Assembly (NCBI GenBank): GCA_902786565.1
Contig: CADACW010000003.1
Span: 1 to 64,000, forward strand
Reading direction: 5' to 3'
Source: an uncultured Prevotellaceae bacterium
Lineage (GTDB): Bacteria > Bacteroidota > Bacteroidia > Bacteroidales > Bacteroidaceae
Length of the DNA stretch: 64,000 bases
Shown in pieces: positions 25,376-33,814 of the stretch (its first letter is position 1; every line of letters begins with the position of its first letter). Under the pieces are notes generated by a model. That model was not told the origin of the DNA. It worked only from the letters and a program-made list of their open reading frames with translations, and did no database searches. A program made the position numbers and the translations under genes.

Positions 25376-27358
25376 TTAGAAGCAGATAGTTGCTGTCACA
25401 GACATAGGACGCCCAACTTTAATCTTATAGTCACTATTATCAGACCAATTTGTTAGACCTTGTGACATTGTAAGGTCAAACTGGACGGCGTTTATTCTTA
25501 GCGAAGCACCGTATTCTAACATAGTATTAAACTGTTTCCAGTCATCTTCCTCTTTGAAGACATTCCAATCGTGTGAATCACCACCAGCATCCAAATAGCC
25601 TTTACCGCTAAGTACATAATTCAGACCTGCACCACCATATACTGACAGTTGGAACCACTTACTGAAATTCATAGTAAACTTCAAGTGTAGAGGCATGTAT
25701 AGCCCATGTTCTTTATAGGATAAGTCATAACTACCATATTCGTCATAATTATTATTACTTTTAGCCCAACAATATTCATAGAATATTCCAGTGTTCATTC
25801 CAAATCCTGCTCCAAACTGAGGGTCTATTCTAATGCCCGCTTGTATGCCTTGCAAGTATTTATCATCTTCAAAAACACCGATTTTAGTCTTTTCACCTCC
25901 TTCATTATATTCCCACTGCTTCTGAATATAACCCACAGAAATACCACCAACGTAATTATCTACAGCATGATTAAACGGTCTACGATACCTTCCACTTTGA
26001 CTAATGTTTACTCTGACTTCTTTATCATCAGCTATTAGTTTGAAATAGTCAGTACGCGATATTTTCTTTTTGTTTTGGTCTACTCTAACCGACAGATTGT
26101 TCCCGTACTTTGACAGATGCCCCCAAGACGCAGTATTAACAGATACATTCCAATCCCTATTTGAATTAACAGTTATATTCTGTGAGCCACCATATGAGCT
26201 GAAATTCAAGTTTTCATTTGAAACGGATAAGGATGATGGCAGACCTTCTTGTGAAATTCTAATTTTCTTTTCCATATTACCAGATTTTACACTAAACCAG
26301 TCAGAACGGGCATCTTTTCCCGTATTTTTATCAATTCTAACATTTAATTGATTTCCGTTTTTAGTAAGATGCCCCCATGATTCTGTATTTGTCCCAATCT
26401 GCCAAGTACCATTTGTTGAGATAGTAAGGGTTTGTGTACCACCAGATGAGCTGAAAATGAGATTTTCAGATGAAACTGATAAAATAGGCGAGCAGCCAGA
26501 CTGTGAGACATTGATACGTTTTTCCTTGTTTCCCATCTTAACGGTAAACCAGTCTGCACGTGAAGTAGTATTACTGTTACGGTCTATTTGTACACTCAAT
26601 TGATTACCGCTCTTGGTAAGAAGTCCCCATGATGCTATATTTGTACCTATCTGCCAGGCATCGCTTGAGGTAATCGTAATAGTTTTAGTGCCGCCATAAG
26701 AATCGAATTGTAGATTGTCAGATGACACCGTCAAATTACTTTCACTAACTGAAGATCCAGACTGAGAAATATAGACGCGCTTTTCCTTGTTTCCAGCGTT
26801 TATGACAATACTGCCAGAACGTTGAGATGAGCTATTGTTTTTATCTGCTCTAATGCACAGTTGATTCCTGCTTTTTGTAACATGCCCCCATGATGTCGTA
26901 TTAGAACCTATTTGCCAAGTTCCATTTGTTGTGACAGTAATGGTTTTTGTGCCACCAGATGCATTAAAATACATATCATCTGAAGAAACAGAAAGCGATA
27001 TGTCACCGCCTGATTGCGTAACCAATAAACGAACTTTCTTTTCACCAGCAACAAGTTCAAACGAACCGGACCTTGATGATGTTCCTGAATTCTCATCAAC
27101 ACGTAAATTTAACGAATTTCCATTTTTGGATAGATGAATCCACGACCTTGAATTTGAGGATATTTTCCAAGTACCACTAGCACTTACAGTGAAGACCTTT
27201 GAGCCGCCCTCTGCTCCAAAATTAGCAGAAGTCGGTTTAACAGTTAAGAACCTCTCCATTTTAGGCCTTTCCTGGCCATATATGCTGGTTGCATAGAGTA
27301 CTATAATAAATGAAAGGAGAAACCTACACTTCCTATTTGACGTCATCATGTTCATCAT
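25376..27358 (-). CDS. Five-BACON-repeat outer-membrane beta-barrel protein
   Basis: A 660-residue secreted protein. An N-terminal signal peptide (FLLSFIIVLYATSIYGQ) is followed by five BACON domains of about 85 residues (roughly residues 40-475). Each has the FSSSGGTxTxTxSxxGTWxIGT ... SWGHLTKNGNQLxVxID ... RxDWFxVKxGNxEKxxxxSQ pattern. The last 185 residues are an OMP beta-barrel domain (VGGISVGYIQKQWEY ... GAGLNYVLSGKGY) ending SVTATICF with a terminal Phe. BACON domains often bind glycans, mucin or protein partners. Combined with a barrel they would display an adhesive stalk, or act in the periplasm if inverted. The first of several Met codons is uncertain. Confidence 0.85.
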   Translation of the reverse strand: MMNMMTSNRKCRFLLSFIIVLYATSIYGQERPKMERFLTVKPTSANFGAEGGSKVFTVSASGTWKISSNSRSWIHLSKNGNSLNLRVDENSGTSSRSGSFELVAGEKKVRLLVTQSGGDISLSVSSDDMYFNASGGTKTITVTTNGTWQIGSNTTSWGHVTKSRNQLCIRADKNNSSSQRSGSIVINAGNKEKRVYISQSGSSVSESNLTVSSDNLQFDSYGGTKTITITSSDAWQIGTNIASWGLLTKSGNQLSVQIDRNSNTTSRADWFTVKMGNKEKRINVSQSGCSPILSVSSENLIFSSSGGTQTLTISTNGTWQIGTNTESWGHLTKNGNQLNVRIDKNTGKDARSDWFSVKSGNMEKKIRISQEGLPSSLSVSNENLNFSSYGGSQNITVNSNRDWNVSVNTASWGHLSKYGNNLSVRVDQNKKKISRTDYFKLIADDKEVRVNISQSGRYRRPFNHAVDNYVGGISVGYIQKQWEYNEGGEKTKIGVFEDDKYLQGIQAGIRIDPQFGAGFGMNTGIFYEYCWAKSNNNYDEYGSYDLSYKEHGLYMPLHLKFTMNFSKWFQLSVYGGAGLNYVLSGKGYLDAGGDSHDWNVFKEEDDWKQFNTMLEYGASLRINAVQFDLTMSQGLTNWSDNSDYKIKVGRPMSVTATICF

Positions 27359-27370
27359 CCTATATCTTTT

Positions 27371-27661
27371 TTATTGTCGTTTGTCAATACATCCTGATAT
27401 AATCTCAGAACGATATTCGAAATGCATGGTGTCATAGTGATACCAGCGACCACCCCATATAAACCCATGCTTTTCGAAAATATCAATTAGTGCCTGCGGA
27501 CTGTTGGATTTAACTATGAAGACCTTAGACCCTCCTTCATGGCTAAATTGTGCGGATGTCTGTGATACTGAGAACACTTTATTAATCTTAGGTCTCTTTT
27601 GTCCATAGATGACAAGTGAAAAAAGAACTACAATTGTTGAAAAAAGAAATCTTGTTTTCAT
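27371..27661 (-). CDS. Small chimera: BACON start fused to M15 peptidase end
   Basis: Only 96 residues. Signal peptide and the first 30 residues of a BACON domain (QTSAQFSHEGGSKVFIVKS) are close to the start of the neighbouring 660-residue protein. The sequence then switches abruptly to ALIDIFEKHGFIWGGRWYHY followed by DTMHFEYR, which is the C-terminal part of M15-type D-Ala-D-Ala carboxypeptidases, including the Asp and HFE zinc-site His. The upstream half of the peptidase, with the HxxxxxxD zinc ligands, is missing, so it should not be active. It lies 12 bp before the BACON barrel gene. A recombination-derived relic is the simplest explanation. Confidence 0.65.
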   Translation of the reverse strand: MKTRFLFSTIVVLFSLVIYGQKRPKINKVFSVSQTSAQFSHEGGSKVFIVKSNSPQALIDIFEKHGFIWGGRWYHYDTMHFEYRSEIISGCIDKRQ

Positions 27662-27674
27662 TTGTATTGCATAT

Positions 27675-28781
27675 TTACTTCATTTCACCATCCTTCAACT
27701 TATAGCTTTCTTCGTGATTGTACCAAGTACCATCGTATGGTTTGTTATCCACGAAATTACCCTCAAAATGTGATTTGTCTGAATTGGAATAGAAAATACC
27801 TTTCAGAAATTTATCCCCATCCATAGATCCATAAAAGTAGTCACCATTTTGATAGTACAGCATCGCCGTTGTGTCCTGTCTTTCACCATTTACAAAATAG
27901 CCGATATAATACCTTCTGCCATCTTGGTCATCTTTGGGATAAAAGGCAACACCCTCTCCATGTGGTTTTTTATTCTGCATAGGACCATAGTACAGGAAAT
28001 GTTCTGTCTGGTATCTTGTCACCTCTGACGGGAACAACACCTTATTCCATACAACAACTCCAAGTATGAGAGCTATGGCTCCAAGCACACTTACCCAAAT
28101 CAAATTTCTCTGCTGAACTTTCGCCTTTGTCAATTGTGAAGAAAGGTTTGTACACTTTGACTTTAACTCATCACGTTCTTTACTAACCCTAGATAAAACA
28201 CCTTGATAACTATTCATCATCGCAGTGTTATATCCTTTAGACTTATAAATATATGTATAGCCATTTGTACAGGATGATTTTAGTATCTCTTTTGCATCAT
28301 CCTCTATAGTAAATTCTTTAATTGATTCTTTGCTGGTAGAATAGCTGATAGGTGGTAACTTAATTGCTACAGATTGCATTTTCTCAAAACCAACTTTCAC
28401 AGATTCTGTTGTCAAGTCAATTTCTTCTCGATTTATATATAAATGCTGAGCATTAGCAATTAAAGTTCCACTTTCACTATATTTAATTAAATAACCTTTT
28501 GCTGCAAGATTTGATATGGTATTCTCATAGAGAGAAAAAAGACCATCAAATTTAGTTATAGCAACACCATTAAGTAATACACATAAACCGAGATATTGCC
28601 CTTGTTCTAACTTGCGGATATAAGCATAGTACATCAAATTGCCATCTCTTCGGATGGCAATCTGTGTTATAGACTTAGATCTTTTGTGAAAATGTTGAAA
28701 CGTTGATGTTGCAAATCCTTCATCTGGATATTGCGTATAACCACTTGAAAGATTTCCAAAAATATATACAGAACTATTCAC
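27675..28781 (-). CDS. Membrane protein with MORN repeats
   Basis: A 368-residue protein. The N-terminal domain (about residues 1-115, beginning SSVYIFGNLSSGYTQYPDEG) is shared with the coiled-coil protein encoded at 29,315. A coiled coil (about 190-225) precedes one membrane helix (about 227-246, LIWVSVLGAIALILGVVVW). The C-terminal part (about 260-365) has MORN-like repeats (PHGEGVAFYPKDDQDGRRYY, HFEGNFVDNKPYDGTWY). With the N-domain cytosolic, the MORN part would be periplasmic. MORN repeats commonly mediate lipid or protein contact. It starts 2 bp after the retropepsin gene. Function unknown. Confidence 0.8.
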   Translation of the reverse strand: MNSSVYIFGNLSSGYTQYPDEGFATSTFQHFHKRSKSITQIAIRRDGNLMYYAYIRKLEQGQYLGLCVLLNGVAITKFDGLFSLYENTISNLAAKGYLIKYSESGTLIANAQHLYINREEIDLTTESVKVGFEKMQSVAIKLPPISYSTSKESIKEFTIEDDAKEILKSSCTNGYTYIYKSKGYNTAMMNSYQGVLSRVSKERDELKSKCTNLSSQLTKAKVQQRNLIWVSVLGAIALILGVVVWNKVLFPSEVTRYQTEHFLYYGPMQNKKPHGEGVAFYPKDDQDGRRYYIGYFVNGERQDTTAMLYYQNGDYFYGSMDGDKFLKGIFYSNSDKSHFEGNFVDNKPYDGTWYNHEESYKLKDGEMK

Positions 28782-28783
28782 TG

Positions 28784-29305
28784 TTATTTTAATTTGAAAT
28801 TTAAAGTTTCGTTTTCATTATCAATCTTTATCGTTGCTAATCTGTCCAGGATTTCGTTTCCAAGTAGAAGAGGTGCATTAATATTCCCAGAAACAGTTGC
28901 TCTTACGTTTGGACAGAGAATCTGGTCGTTAATGACAACCTCTTTCAGATTCACGACCATATTCTCGACAACACTTCCGTCTGCAATTTGTGACTGGGCA
29001 GTTCCAAGAATATCATCTTGTGCTAGTTTTCCTTTTTGATAGAGATAGTTGGCTTCGGCAACTGAAATTAGTGCACCTGAACAACCTGTGTCGAAAATCA
29101 TTTCAAATCCTACGCCATTAACCTTAACGGCCACATATTTCACGCCATTCTCATTACGGAATGGTACAATAATCTCGTCACCACTTTGAGCGTAAAGAGA
29201 TTCTTCTGTTGCCTCCTCTAAGTCAACGTATATTGGTTTCCTTTTTTCACCACCACATGACAGTAAAGCCATGATGAGCGATAGTGACAATACATACTTT
29301 TTCAT
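28784..29305 (-). CDS. Retropepsin-like aspartic protease lipoprotein
   Basis: A 173-residue protein. The lipoprotein signal ends in LLSC (Cys17). A clan AA aspartic-protease fold follows: strand VKVNGVGFEMIFDTGCSGAL carries the catalytic Asp72-Thr-Gly, and the later LLLGNEILDRLATIKID is the hydrophobic-Gly flap region of single-domain retropepsins. Such proteins act as homodimers. Facing the periplasm, it could process a partner encoded in the same operon. Neighbours are the MORN protein (2-bp gap) and the coiled-coil membrane protein (9-bp gap). Substrate unknown. Confidence 0.85.
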   Translation of the reverse strand: MKKYVLSLSLIMALLSCGGEKRKPIYVDLEEATEESLYAQSGDEIIVPFRNENGVKYVAVKVNGVGFEMIFDTGCSGALISVAEANYLYQKGKLAQDDILGTAQSQIADGSVVENMVVNLKEVVINDQILCPNVRATVSGNINAPLLLGNEILDRLATIKIDNENETLNFKLK

Positions 29306-29314
29306 TCAATTCAC

Positions 29315-30748
29315 TTATTTTGCTTTTAACTCCCGAACCTTGGTTTTGTCTCCTACGCAGTATATGATTTTTACTACATCTGCAGTCGGCATAATTTTAA
29401 CCTTATTCGGATTTTCTGTCGGATAAATTTCACATCCTTCACCTCTCCATGTGCCATTTTCTGCACCCTTCTTTGCTTCTACATTATAGGTAGTATGTAG
29501 TGATAAATCGCCACCGTTGAAATCTTTAATGTCAATTCTAACAGGCTCCATATTGAAGGCCGCTGGTGTCGTAAAAACATCTTGTGTCACACTATTTCCT
29601 GCTGTTTTCGCATTTCCCAATTGTTCTTGCAAGTCTTGTTTCTCTCTTTCCAACGACTCTACTCTTGCCATCAATGCGCTAATGTTTGTGTCATTTGCAG
29701 GCTTACTCTTAAATGGATTTAGCAGTGTCGCGACAACGATTACCAATAATAACAGATTCAAGAATGGAAGGAATGACTTTATCATCTTTACGAAATCAAT
29801 GCCTTTCTTATGCTCATCGTTGCTGCCTGAAGAATCAGGTACCAAACGTTTTAATATCGTAGCAAGCTCCACTATTGGTTCTCTGATGGGAGCAACAATT
29901 TGTGCAACCTTTTTATTCTGCCCCATATTCCTGATTTCTGATTGCAAGTGTGATACCTCGCCATTAAGTTGACTGATAGTCCCATCTTTCTGCCCAATCT
30001 CACGCTGTAGTTGAGAAACTTGGTTCTTAGCTGATGATAAAGAAATGCTTATTCCATTCTTTTCTTTGGCAACTGCTTTCAGACGAGCCTCACATTGCTG
30101 TTGTGTAGTCTGTATTTGAGAGTTGTACTGTTGCTGGATTGCGACCTCTCTACCACTTGGGTAGTATGGAGAAACAGCTATGCGGCTATATTGCTTGACT
30201 GCTGACATCACGTTTTCAGCCGTACAATCGTAAAGGTTGATTGTGGGACAATTGCCTCCTGCAGTAGCGAAACCATCTAAAGGCGTGAAACTTTCTCCAG
30301 AAAAAGCATTTCTAATCAGTTGAATAACGACCTTCTCTATACTTTCCAATACATTTGAAACACTTTTAAAATCTGGAGTAGTATATTTTAACTTCGTCTT
30401 CTCCATTTTAAGCAAGGTGCCCATAACATATACACCGAAGACCATATCAAGTATGCGATACATGTTCGTAATGTCCTTACAGTAGGCATCAAACCGAAGC
30501 GTAATGCCAAAGTATGACCCGTCCCTACCATCATTAGCCACCACATTAGGAGTTTGGGCACCGGCTGTTTTATATACCAAGTAATTGTAATAACAATAGT
30601 TTTTCCCTTTTATTGCCCTCGTCTGTATAAGGAACTTCACTTCATCAGAACTATTATCGTAAAACGTGCCGAAGTAATTGCGGTCTTCTTCTTTTCCCCA
30701 AAAGCCTTCGCCGTTTGGAACTCCATGTATAAATAACTCAACGTCCAT
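29315..30748 (-). CDS. Coiled-coil inner-membrane protein of the GTPase operon
   Basis: A 477-residue protein from the ATG at 30,748, which lies 5 bp after the GTPase stop; an upstream ATG at 30,787 would overlap that gene. The N-domain (about 1-115: VELFIHGVPNGEGF ... YCYYNYLVYK ... DGSYFGITLRF) matches that of the MORN protein in layout and key residues. A long coiled coil (about 205-275), a membrane helix (about 327-346) and a short second coiled coil (355-380) follow. A Cys-containing strand-rich C-terminal domain is predicted to be periplasmic. The cytosolic N-domain is a natural partner for the GTPase encoded just upstream. I do not recognise a named family. Confidence 0.75.
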   Translation of the reverse strand: MDVELFIHGVPNGEGFWGKEEDRNYFGTFYDNSSDEVKFLIQTRAIKGKNYCYYNYLVYKTAGAQTPNVVANDGRDGSYFGITLRFDAYCKDITNMYRILDMVFGVYVMGTLLKMEKTKLKYTTPDFKSVSNVLESIEKVVIQLIRNAFSGESFTPLDGFATAGGNCPTINLYDCTAENVMSAVKQYSRIAVSPYYPSGREVAIQQQYNSQIQTTQQQCEARLKAVAKEKNGISISLSSAKNQVSQLQREIGQKDGTISQLNGEVSHLQSEIRNMGQNKKVAQIVAPIREPIVELATILKRLVPDSSGSNDEHKKGIDFVKMIKSFLPFLNLLLLVIVVATLLNPFKSKPANDTNISALMARVESLEREKQDLQEQLGNAKTAGNSVTQDVFTTPAAFNMEPVRIDIKDFNGGDLSLHTTYNVEAKKGAENGTWRGEGCEIYPTENPNKVKIMPTADVVKIIYCVGDKTKVRELKAK

Positions 30749-30753
30749 AATAA

Positions 30754-31704
30754 TTAACCTCTGATCCGTTTCTGTATAAAATTCCACAATTTACTCGGGT
30801 AAATATCATGCCCTTGCTCGAAAGTCAATGTGCCGTCAGATGCTTCAGAAAATTCACCAGTTTGAAAAGCTATAAAGTCAAAATTGTTTGGATTCCACCA
30901 TTTCGTGATTGGATTGACATTCTTAAAAGGCACAAAGATGTTTGGATAGAGGAATTCCGTATGCTGCAATGCCAAGCCATATTTGATATTGCCAGGACTA
31001 ATAACAAAAGGAGTTTCGTCTATCTTGTTGAAGATAAATATGACCTTGTCTCGTGGACTGATCTTGGATTTCAAGCTATGAATTTTATTTACATAATTTT
31101 TGCGTTCCTTATCACCCATACGCTTATTGGTGCTGTCAGGTTCAACCATAATAGCCCAAATCTTACGATTGTTGCTGGCAATGATTGCATTCACATATTT
31201 GGGAAACTTCGCGTTAGGATCTTCCGGCTTGAAGTAGTATTCTCCAGGACCTTCAAGAATCTGGCATAGTGGTTTCCCTTGATACATCACCTGCACCAGC
31301 ATAAAGTTAATCTTAGCTGTTGACTGTGCGGCATCGTCGCTGTTAATCATTGAGTCGAATTTGTCGCACATTTCACTATAGTTCTTGTCATAAGCAGGAC
31401 GGAATGAAGTTATAGGTTGAACAGTGTATCCCTTGGTCTGCAAATAGCGGGTTAAGCGAACCAATGTCATCGTCTTGCCACATGATGGAGGACCAAACAG
31501 AATTACCAATGGTGTTTTGTAGTCGGCTATTGTCACTTTTATTTTATTGGCATCGTTCAGTTCTTCCGAACTCATACCGTTCTCATTCACAGAAATGTTC
31601 TGTGCAGTAGTATCCTTTGTCAGGTTTCCATTATCTACTTGAGTTTCTTCCTTGATAGGAGCCTGCACCTCTTCTTGAGGATTTCCAAAATTAATGTCTG
31701 CCAT
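30754..31704 (-). CDS. P-loop GTPase-like protein
   Basis: A 316-residue cytosolic protein. A disordered acidic N-terminus (1-55) precedes a P-loop domain with Walker A GPPSCGKT (71-78), a G3-like LEGPGE (150-155, where small GTPases have DxxG) and a G4 NKID (226-229) preceded by hydrophobic VIFIF. This order is that of TRAFAC-class GTPases, and NKxD indicates guanine specificity. The G3 Glu in place of Asp is unusual. It is encoded between two membrane proteins with gaps of 5 and 21 bp, so it probably regulates a membrane complex. It resembles GTPases of Bacteroidetes conflict or signalling operons, but no exact match can be claimed. Confidence 0.8.
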   Translation of the reverse strand: MADINFGNPQEEVQAPIKEETQVDNGNLTKDTTAQNISVNENGMSSEELNDANKIKVTIADYKTPLVILFGPPSCGKTMTLVRLTRYLQTKGYTVQPITSFRPAYDKNYSEMCDKFDSMINSDDAAQSTAKINFMLVQVMYQGKPLCQILEGPGEYYFKPEDPNAKFPKYVNAIIASNNRKIWAIMVEPDSTNKRMGDKERKNYVNKIHSLKSKISPRDKVIFIFNKIDETPFVISPGNIKYGLALQHTEFLYPNIFVPFKNVNPITKWWNPNNFDFIAFQTGEFSEASDGTLTFEQGHDIYPSKLWNFIQKRIRG

Positions 31705-31725
31705 AATATTGTCTAAATAATTTAG

Positions 31726-32793
31726 TTAATCTTCCCTCTTTCTAAATGCCAAGTCAAAGAAAATAAAAGCTGCAATATCAACCAAAATGGATATGATAAT
31801 CCAGAAAGCAAATCCATGACCAGCAAATTCGCCTTTTAAAAAGTCTTCCCAAACATCGAATACGCTTATCATGCGCTTCACTTTTGTAACAGGGTTGTCT
31901 GCAGTATAGTTGGCCTCGTCTGATTTTGATGAGAAATTGACAAAGTCGCGATTTTTTTTAATAGTGTTATAACCCTCATTGAGCTTGTCACAAACGCCAT
32001 TGTCACCCGTCATGTCCTCTGGGTTATTCAAGTCAATCGTTCCGTTTCCAATGTATTTTTTTACGAGTGCAAGGTTCTTGTCAACAGTCTTTACCTCTTT
32101 TAAATTATCAGCATTGGGAGTCAATATGTTGGCCATGATATTCGTGGCTTTAGAGTCGGCCAATATATAAATTTTAGTACGATAAGCATCACACAGCTTC
32201 TCACGGTCTTGTTTAGATGTTCCTTTAAATGTCAATGGCTCTATCTTGTCAACTCCAAGTAGGGCTGCCAATTTGCGAAGTATTTCTTTTGACTTAGGAC
32301 CAAAGCCTGGGTTAGCCTCGTTTTTGATTTCTGCTTCCAACTCGCCTAATAGCACATCCACGCTATTTTTCAATTCATTCACTTTGACTGTGGCCTGTGT
32401 TTTGTTATTTGTGTTGTTTTTTATCTGTCCAAGGTAACCACGTGTAGTCGAAACATCCGTAGTAACCTTGTCGTTAATCACGGTACGATAGAAGAATGTA
32501 TGCGTATTTGTTGGCATACTACAAATAAGCCAGAAAATCAGAACGACTATAATTCCACCGATTAAACGCAAACCCCTCTTCTCCAAATAAATGTTCTGGT
32601 TCAAACTGTCCACAATCATTTTGGTTCCCAAAGAGGCAATAATGAAGAATCCAATGGTAACAATCCAGCACATAATTGTTGGCCAACTGGATAGTAAAAG
32701 ATGCAACGACTCTGAGGTGGCCCAACAACTCACTGCAGCAAAAGCTACAAAAGCGAGCATCCATACGATTTTTAAATAATTTTTCTGTTCCAT
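31726..32793 (-). CDS. Four-helix integral membrane protein
   Basis: A 355-residue protein and first gene of the island operon. Hydrophobic segments lie at about 9-27, 35-62 and 76-97, and one C-terminal helix at about 327-350 (WIIISILVDIAAFIFFDLAF). A polar, helical domain of about 225 residues lies between helices three and four, placed outside the inner membrane if the N-terminus is cytosolic. Nothing in it matches a family I know. Its position ahead of the GTPase suggests it is the channel, sensor or anchor of the system. Confidence 0.75.
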   Translation of the reverse strand: MEQKNYLKIVWMLAFVAFAAVSCWATSESLHLLLSSWPTIMCWIVTIGFFIIASLGTKMIVDSLNQNIYLEKRGLRLIGGIIVVLIFWLICSMPTNTHTFFYRTVINDKVTTDVSTTRGYLGQIKNNTNNKTQATVKVNELKNSVDVLLGELEAEIKNEANPGFGPKSKEILRKLAALLGVDKIEPLTFKGTSKQDREKLCDAYRTKIYILADSKATNIMANILTPNADNLKEVKTVDKNLALVKKYIGNGTIDLNNPEDMTGDNGVCDKLNEGYNTIKKNRDFVNFSSKSDEANYTADNPVTKVKRMISVFDVWEDFLKGEFAGHGFAFWIIISILVDIAAFIFFDLAFRKRED

Positions 32794-32870
32794 GTTTATT
32801 GATTTATAATATTAAGATCCTCCAATTTTCATTGTTGTAAAATTTATATATAATATAAAATACAGAAGTC

Positions 32871-33029
32871 TTACAACGCCAGCCTATTGACTGAACGTTG
32901 AAGACTTTCTTTATATCTCTGTAATCCGTGACGGATTCTTATGTCGTTGAGCATTTGGTGCATCGTTTCTGTTCGATTGGCTAGCCCTTTGCTCTTGCGA
33001 CCTCCTACAAGAATGTTTTTGATTTTCGG
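32871..33029 (-). pseudogene. Gene fragment without a start codon
   Basis: In the 1-kb gene-poor stretch upstream of the island operon, one minus-strand frame is open for 52 codons with a TAA at each end. It reads KNILVGGRKSKGLANRTETM and then HQMLNDIRIRHGLQRYKESL, a basic, protein-like C-terminus. No start codon except the internal Met. It may be the tail of a decayed mobile-element or host gene; I cannot name it. Confidence 0.4.
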
Positions 33030-33077
33030 TTAGTAGCTACATAAAATAAAAAGAAGCGTGAGATCCGTACTCGTCAC

Positions 33078-33441
33078 TTATCTCGCGTTCCTGGCCTTCG
33101 AACTTGCCTTCTCAGAAAGATAAGCAACTCCGAAGCCCACGCCGATATGAATATAGTACCCCTTACAACCTTCATAACACAATGCAGATACATCGTGCGT
33201 CAGTAAAGGGGATGCGTATAAACACATCCCGGGACATCTACCGTTGCATCACCACTTCTGAGAGTCCAAGTGTTCGAAGTTCGGAACTCAGCGATAAAGC
33301 GCCTAGTAAACGCCTTTCTACAAAATGTAGTGACTCTCTTCTTTCCCACCCAATGCCCGCCTTGATGTGGCGGCATCGCCTCTCGCGGCTCGGCGTGGAC
33401 TGTCTTGGCATTAAGGAGTTATGAACACGTTCACCTTCCAA
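33078..33441 (-). other. Non-coding or degenerate stretch with two small open frames
   Basis: Two adjacent minus-strand frames are open: a 67-codon one (33,238-33,441, Arg-rich) and a 49-codon one (33,078-33,227, containing GYYIHIGVGFGVAYLSEKAS, which resembles an outer-membrane strand). Both have ATG codons but no promoter box or partner gene. The Arg/Ser-rich composition suggests a structured RNA or repeat copied around the genome and not a true protein. Nothing else was recognised between 33,030 and 33,654. Confidence 0.3.
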
Positions 33442-33654
33442 AGTGGAGCAAGACTACGAGAGTCGGCGGCAAAATTAAACAAAATATCTTAAACCACCTT
33501 CATTTTAGTGCAAAAAAAACTAAAAGGGGTGAAGTTTTTAGTAATTTTGCAAAGAATGGTCAAAAGCAAGATGCCACGAAGCAAAAGGGGTGTGCTTGTT
33601 GGGGGAAAAGGAAGAAACACTGGGGGGAGGGGATGGGCCTATATTTTATCTCAG

Positions 33655-33673
33655 GGATAAGTGGCACTTATCT
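33655..33673. repeat. Second locus of the 19-bp palindromic unit
   Basis: GGATAAGTGGCACTTATCT differs from unit 3 of the cluster at 359-421 only at its first base, and is preceded by a half unit (TTTATCTCAG). It lies 142 bp beyond the pepP stop codon. Confidence 0.7.
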
Positions 33674-33814
33674 TAGGTGTATTTCCGAGAAGGTCTGTAT
33701 GCCCGTGGGCAGTCTTTTCAGTTCGCTTGCCATATAAGTTGTTTTGCATTTCGCCTACAAAATTAGCACAATTCAGCAAGAACGCCAAAGATTTCCCTCA
33801 AAAGTTTAATAATT

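Larger units (their letters stand above)
24400..33029 (-). other. AT-rich accessory island with operon-like gene run
   Basis: Base composition turns visibly AT-rich between about 24,380 and 33,800, against the GC-rich chromosome on both sides. All genes from 32,793 down to 24,400 lie on the minus strand with gaps of 2-30 bp, except a 136-bp gap before the nuclease. The products span cytosol (GTPase), inner membrane (three proteins), periplasm or outer membrane (retropepsin lipoprotein, BACON barrel) and exterior (nuclease). A 1-kb gene-poor stretch with broken open frames lies at the promoter-proximal end. No integrase or transposase was found. Horizontal acquisition is inferred from composition. 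Confidence 0.7.
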
